Shown one piece after another: positions 60,559 through 64,000 of a DNA stretch of 64,000 nucleotides. The notes under the pieces are model-generated. The model did no database searches and had not been told where the DNA came from. It saw only the letters and a program-made list of their open reading frames with translations. Position 1 is the first letter of the stretch. Every line of letters begins with the position of its first letter. Both the position numbers and the translations under genes were made by a program. This DNA comes from Gemmiger sp. An120 (GTDB lineage: Bacteria > Bacillota > Clostridia > Oscillospirales > Ruminococcaceae), in assembly GCF_002160955.1 (NCBI RefSeq), contig NZ_NFLN01000003.1, positions 1-64,000 on the forward strand, in the 5' to 3' direction.

Positions 60559-61107
60559 TTACTCCTTGTCCAGAGAACCCTTCTTGGCGATGGTCTTGCA
60601 GTAGGCAGCCACCAGCAGGGCGCCCACGATCACAGCGGTCAGGCTGTTGGCAATGGCAGCAAACACGCCCTGAGAATAGACCTTCTCAATGGGCTCGGCA
60701 TAGATCAGCACGTCCAGGCTGGGGGCAACCACGATCCAGGCGATCACGTTGGCCAGCACGTTGAAGCCGGCGAACAGGGCCACCTTCTTCTTGCCGAAGT
60801 CGCCCTCGTTCAGGGCCAGCTTCTTGGCGGTCAGGCCCACGATCACGCCCACCAGAGCGGAGGCGATGACCCAGCTCCACCAGGGGCTGCCGCCCCAGGA
60901 CAGGTCGATCAGGGTGTGGCCGATCAGGCCGATCAGACCGCCGGCAACCGGGCCGTACATGGCGGCCAGCATGCCCAGGATGGCGTACTGCAGGCTGATG
61001 TTGGTGTTGGGGATACCGCTGGGGATGGCCACGAAACGGCCCAGAACGAAGAACAGGGCTGCGCCGATGCCGACCGCCACAACGGTCTTGATGGAAAAAT
61101 TCTTCAT
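60559..61107 (-). CDS. ECF transporter substrate-binding S component (UPF0397 type)
   Basis: 182 residues, about five to six helices. MKNFSIKTVVAVGIGAALFFVLGRF and NTNISLQYAILGMLAAMYGPVAGGLIGLIGHTLIDL are diagnostic of UPF0397. The substrate of this family is not firmly known; databases often guess riboflavin. The SAM hydrolase encoded next door offers a competing hint towards adenosine- or methionine-related compounds (inference only). GAGGAG precedes ATG 61107. Confidence 0.88.
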   Translation of the reverse strand: MKNFSIKTVVAVGIGAALFFVLGRFVAIPSGIPNTNISLQYAILGMLAAMYGPVAGGLIGLIGHTLIDLSWGGSPWWSWVIASALVGVIVGLTAKKLALNEGDFGKKKVALFAGFNVLANVIAWIVVAPSLDVLIYAEPIEKVYSQGVFAAIANSLTAVIVGALLVAAYCKTIAKKGSLDKE

Positions 61108-61174
61108 AGCGTACAACTCCTCACACAATGAAAGATGTATATTGCCACAGAGCCAGGGCTCTGCCGGGCCGGGG

Positions 61175-62029
61175 TTATTCGTAGACGATGCGGGGCGCCT
61201 TGCGCAGGGTGATGCGCCAGGTGATGCCGGTGCCGATGTTGTAGGCCTTGGAGAAGCTGCCCTGGTTGATGGCCACGGCCACGCAGTCCAGGCTGTTGAT
61301 GTACAGCAGCGGTTCGCCCACGTTCACATCCGCAAAGCTCTTGGCGTAGACCATGATGTTCTTGTACAGGGTGCGGGTGTCGTTGGTGATGGTCACCTCT
61401 ACCCGGCCGCCGTGCTGGATGCCCAGCTGGGCGAACAGTTCCCGGGAGATGTTGGTCCACAGAGAGCCGAACCGCACGTCCAGCACGTCGATGGTGCCGG
61501 TGACGGTTTCCTCTTCCCTGCGTGCCTCGATGACCGGCAGCTCGATGACGCTGTCCACCGGCACGGCGGGGCCCACCTGCTCAAAGGTGATGATACCGGA
61601 GGCAAGGCGCGCACCGGTATAGGCGTAGATGTCCCGCCCGTGGAAGGTGTAGCTCTCGCCGGAGTTGGGCAGCCGGTTGATGCTCTCATCGATTACCCGG
61701 GCTTCCACGATGCCGCACATTCGCTTGATGTGGGTCAGGGTGCCGTTGTCCGGGGTGATGATGTACTGCCCCTCGGCGGTCTTGACGCCGATGCTGCGCC
61801 GGGTGGAACCCACGCCGGGGTCCACCACGCTGACAAAGACGCTGCCCTTGGGCCAGTAGCTTACGGTCTGGATCAGCCGGTAGCTGGCTTCCCAGATGTC
61901 ATATTGCGGAATGTCGTGGGTCAGATCAAAGACGCGCAGCTCCGGGCAGACACCCTGGGCCACACCGTACATGGCGCTGACCGCGCCGTCCGCATAGCCG
62001 AAATCGGACTGAAGAATCAGGGGATTCAT
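61175..62029 (-). CDS. S-adenosylmethionine hydrolase (adenosine-forming), DUF62 family
   Basis: 284 residues. The N-terminal half (ILQSDFGYADGAVSAMYGVAQGVCPELRVFDLTHDIPQYDIWEASYRL, VVDPGVGSTRR, TPDNGTL) is the SAM-hydroxide adenosyltransferase core, with Asp and His of the water-activating triad visible. The C-terminal beta-barrel is complete (YINSLDCVAVAINQGSFSKAYNIG). Converts SAM and water to adenosine and methionine. First gene of the ECF cluster; GGGAGG precedes the ATG. Confidence 0.92.
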   Translation of the reverse strand: MNPLILQSDFGYADGAVSAMYGVAQGVCPELRVFDLTHDIPQYDIWEASYRLIQTVSYWPKGSVFVSVVDPGVGSTRRSIGVKTAEGQYIITPDNGTLTHIKRMCGIVEARVIDESINRLPNSGESYTFHGRDIYAYTGARLASGIITFEQVGPAVPVDSVIELPVIEARREEETVTGTIDVLDVRFGSLWTNISRELFAQLGIQHGGRVEVTITNDTRTLYKNIMVYAKSFADVNVGEPLLYINSLDCVAVAINQGSFSKAYNIGTGITWRITLRKAPRIVYE

Positions 62030-62096
62030 GATTTGCCTCCCAGTTACGGCGGGCAGCGGAAACCATCCGCCGCGTTTCGCCGCAAAATTACACTTT

Positions 62097-62149
62097 AGTA
62101 TACGCTTTTACCGAATGGATTGTCAAGACGCCGCGGCGGGCGTCTTGAC
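62097..62149 (-). promoter_or_regulatory. SAM hydrolase-ECF promoter overlapped by an inverted repeat
   Basis: Minus-strand TTGACA (62121-62126), 18-bp spacer, TATACT (62097-62102). An 11-bp inverted repeat GTCAAGACGCC/GGCGTCTTGAC with loop GCGGCG (62122-62149) covers the -35 and the bases upstream. No T-run, so an operator is more likely than a terminator. The leader of about 60 bases is too short for a known SAM riboswitch. Confidence 0.6.
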
Positions 62150-62167
62150 CGGATTTTCCGCTATGCC

Positions 62168-62196
62168 TTGCATGACGGGGCGCAAACACGTATAAT
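62168..62196 (+). promoter_or_regulatory. Promoter of the third MATE gene
   Basis: TTGCAT (62168-62173), 17-bp spacer, TATAAT (62191-62196), divergent from the SAM hydrolase promoter and about 20 bp from the inverted repeat. Confidence 0.75.
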
Positions 62197-62241
62197 AGGT
62201 AAAGTTGTCTTATTTTGCGGTGTTAGGGGGAGGTTTCTGCA

Positions 62242-63621
62242 ATGGCAAGAACCGTGGAGCCCATGACCAGCGGTACCATCTGGAAACGGATGGTCTTTTT
62301 TGCGTTTCCGCTGTTTCTGGGCAATCTTTTTCAGCAGCTGTACAATACGGTGGACTCGCTGATCGTGGGCAATTTTCTGGGCAGCAGCGCCCTGGCCGCG
62401 GTAAGTTCCTCCGGCAGCCTGATCTTTATGCTGATCGGCTTTCTGAGCGGCATCGCCGGCGGCGCGGGCGTGGTGATTGCCCGGCTGTACGGCGCCGGGG
62501 ACTCCGCCGCTGTGCAGCGTGCCGTGCACACCACCACAGCGTTCGGCCTGGTGGCCGGTGTGATCATGACGATACTTGGCGTGACCTTCTCGCCCCAGAT
62601 CCTGATCTGGATGGGCACACCGGAAAGCGTGCTGCCCCAGTCGGTCAGCTACCTGAGCATCTATTTTTCCGGCTCGCTGTTTTTTGTGATGTACAACATT
62701 CTGGTGGGCATCCTGCAAGCGGTGGGCGACAGCCGCCATCCTTTGTACTACCTGATTGTTTCCTCGGTGGTCAATCTGGTGCTGGACGTGGTGTTCGTCG
62801 AATTCGTACACACCAACGTGGGCGGCGCGGCGCTGGCCACCGTGATCTCCCAGGCGATCAGCGCGCTGCTGTGCCTGTGGCACCTGATGCGCAGCCGGGA
62901 GGCCTACCGGCTGGATCTGCGCAAGCTCTGCTTTGACCGCTACTATTTAAAAGAGATCATCCGGATCGGCCTGCCCTCCGGTGTGCAGAACTCCATCATT
63001 GCCTTTGCCAACGTACTGGTGCAGTCCAACGTGAACTCGTTCGGTGAGATGGCGATGGCCGGTTACGGCGCCTACGCCAAGGTAGAGGGCTTCGGCTTCT
63101 TGCCCATCAACAGCTTTACCATGGCGCTGACCACCTTTGTGGGCCAGAACCTGGGCGGCAAGGAATACGAACGCACCCGCAAGGGGGTACGCTTCGGGGT
63201 ATTGGCGGCGGTGTCGCTGGCCGAGGTGATCGGCGTTCTGATCTTTATCTTTGCCCCGCAGCTGATCGCCGCCTTTGACTCCACGCCGGAGGTGGTGCGC
63301 TTTGGCACCGACAAGGCCCGCACCTCGGCGCTGTTCTACTGTCTGCTGTCGTATTCCCATTCCATCGCGGCGGTGCTGCGCGGCGCGGGCAAATCCATGA
63401 TTCCCATGCTGGTGATGATGGTGTGCTGGTGCCTGATCCGGGTGACCTTCCTGATGATCACTGTGCCGCTGACCCACAGCATCCAGATGGTGTACTGGGT
63501 CTATCCCCTCACCTGGGGGCTGAGTTCGCTGGCGTTCTACTGGTACTACACCCACGGCAACTGGCTGGACTTCCAGATAGCCCAGCAGCGCTATCCTATG
63601 CGCGACGGAGAAAACGAGTAA
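62242..63621 (+). CDS. MATE-family efflux transporter
   Basis: 459 residues, about twelve helices, starting MARTVEPMTSGTIWKRMVFFAFPLFLGNLFQQLYNTVDSLIVG and with the second-half repeat IRIGLPSGVQNSIIAFANVLVQ. Intact throughout. It is closer in sequence to the member at 30502 than to the one at 6868. Its promoter faces the ECF operon. Confidence 0.92.
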   Translation: MARTVEPMTSGTIWKRMVFFAFPLFLGNLFQQLYNTVDSLIVGNFLGSSALAAVSSSGSLIFMLIGFLSGIAGGAGVVIARLYGAGDSAAVQRAVHTTTAFGLVAGVIMTILGVTFSPQILIWMGTPESVLPQSVSYLSIYFSGSLFFVMYNILVGILQAVGDSRHPLYYLIVSSVVNLVLDVVFVEFVHTNVGGAALATVISQAISALLCLWHLMRSREAYRLDLRKLCFDRYYLKEIIRIGLPSGVQNSIIAFANVLVQSNVNSFGEMAMAGYGAYAKVEGFGFLPINSFTMALTTFVGQNLGGKEYERTRKGVRFGVLAAVSLAEVIGVLIFIFAPQLIAAFDSTPEVVRFGTDKARTSALFYCLLSYSHSIAAVLRGAGKSMIPMLVMMVCWCLIRVTFLMITVPLTHSIQMVYWVYPLTWGLSSLAFYWYYTHGNWLDFQIAQQRYPMRDGENE

Positions 63622-63638
63622 TATTTTTCCAAGAATTT

Positions 63639-63685
63639 GTGACCGCTCTGCAGTTTTGTGACTGCCGGGCGGTCACATTTTTTGT
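63639..63685 (+). terminator. Terminator after the MATE gene
   Basis: GTGACCGC and GCGGTCAC arms enclosing 22 bases, followed by ATTTTTTG and more T. Confidence 0.75.
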
Positions 63686-63713
63686 TTTATCCGACATTTT
63701 TAGTACATACCTC

Positions 63714-63760
63714 TTGACTTTGCACAAAAACAAGCTATACTATCATTAGAATCATTCTAA
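63714..63760 (+). promoter_or_regulatory. Promoter of the Fur/PerR gene with a Per/Fur-type box
   Basis: TTGACT (63714-63719), 16-bp spacer, TATACT (63736-63741), followed at the start site by a perfect 7-1-7 dyad TTAGAAT-C-ATTCTAA (63746-63760). This resembles the PerR box (TTATAAT-N-ATTATAA) and indicates autoregulation. Confidence 0.8.
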
Positions 63761-63770
63761 ATTGGTGTTG

Positions 63771-64000
63771 ATGTTTGTGACTGAATACGGAAAGAAAATT
63801 CTGGAGATTGTGGAGAATTCCCGCAGCCACATGACCGCCGAGCAGATTTTTGAACAGCTGCGGCAAAGCTGCCCCCAGGTGGTGCTGGCCACGGTGTACA
63901 ACAACCTGAACCGCCTGTGGAAAGAGGGCCGTATCCGCAAGGTATCGGTGGAGGGCTCCCCCGACCGGTACGACCGGATTTTGCGCCACGACCACCTGGT
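63771..64000 (+). CDS. Fur-family regulator, probably PerR (N-terminal part, runs off the window)
   Basis: 76 residues visible: the winged helix (MTAEQIFEQLRQSCPQVVLATVYNNLNRLWKEGRI) and the start of the metal-binding region (RYDRILRHDHLV, with the His-x-His that ligates the regulatory metal). The family senses iron, zinc or peroxide. The box at 63746 favours PerR. The RBS is weak, so GTG at 63777 is an alternative start. Confidence 0.88.
   Translation, partial: MFVTEYGKKILEIVENSRSHMTAEQIFEQLRQSCPQVVLATVYNNLNRLWKEGRIRKVSVEGSPDRYDRILRHDHL

Noticed and set aside
62030-62096. SAM riboswitch upstream of the SAM hydrolase gene
   Set aside because: The leader is only about 60 bases from the likely start site and lacks a recognisable SAM aptamer core.

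Overview
The window reads as chromosome of a high-GC, Gram-positive gut clostridium. The Oscillospiraceae/Ruminococcaceae (Subdoligranulum, Gemmiger or Faecalibacterium-like) are the best guess. This is inferred from strong GGAGG ribosome binding sites, GC-rich coding sequence, heterodimeric ABC exporters next to MarR genes, several MATE exporters, an EFR1-type ferredoxin-flavodoxin, a B12-dependent class II ribonucleotide reductase, an ECF vitamin-type transporter and GH3/GH31/GH43 glycosidases. No phage, transposase, CRISPR array or rRNA was seen. There is one tRNA (Ala, anticodon GGC).

Layout. 1-1158 (minus): start of a xanthine dehydrogenase-type molybdenum hydroxylase and its [2Fe-2S] subunit. 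1531-8244: a small membrane protein, then MarR plus a heterodimeric ABC exporter, then a second MarR plus a MATE exporter. 8270-10253: a cytidylate-kinase-like protein and a radical SAM/SPASM protein. 10342-14519: an RpiR regulator divergent from a sugar or glycerol-phosphate type ABC importer that ends in a deletion fused to a HAD phosphatase tail. 14589-19143: a nucleotidyltransferase-like protein, a PadR/flavodoxin/EFR1 operon and two small membrane or coiled-coil genes. 19281-24834: flavin reductase and aldo/keto reductase, divergent from MerR-MMPL transporter-GLUG surface protein. 25006-30193: a permuted GH3 beta-glucosidase under an AgrA/LytTR-type two-component system. 30502-35333: MATE, MarR, and an aminotransferase (PatB/MalY)-M20 amidohydrolase-carrier operon. 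35593-44145: tRNA-Ala and a BlaI-M56(BlaR1-like)-giant surface protein operon divergent from a WG-repeat lipoprotein. 44287-47820: LysR, then MerR-flavodoxin-cupin-aldo/keto reductase. 47866-53589: GH43, an EamA exporter, a DUF134-NifX fusion and GH31. 53750-57656: nrdJ and a diguanylate cyclase. 57855-62029: ECF transporter (T, fused A, S) with a SAM hydrolase (DUF62). 62242-64000: a third MATE and the start of a Fur/PerR regulator.

Two things stand out. First, the promoters can be read in unusual detail. Paired MarR operators, three BlaI-like operators around a divergent promoter pair, LytTR-like direct repeats in front of GH3, a 19-bp-spacer MerR promoter, NrdR boxes and a PerR-type box all sit at mechanistically sensible places. 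Second, about nine coding regions are broken by single-base stops, small indels or internal deletions, and most of these encode membrane transporters or surface proteins. Standard stop codons end the intact neighbours, so recoding is not the explanation. Either this genome is losing transporters, or the sequence carries assembly or clone-selection errors. Raw reads would decide.

The most interesting candidate system is the BlaI/M56 locus. It is a membrane metalloprotease sensor whose outer domain shows no penicillin-binding motif. It appears to control its own operon, which includes a roughly 1500-residue beta-helix surface protein, and a divergent WG-repeat lipoprotein through one shared 18-bp operator.
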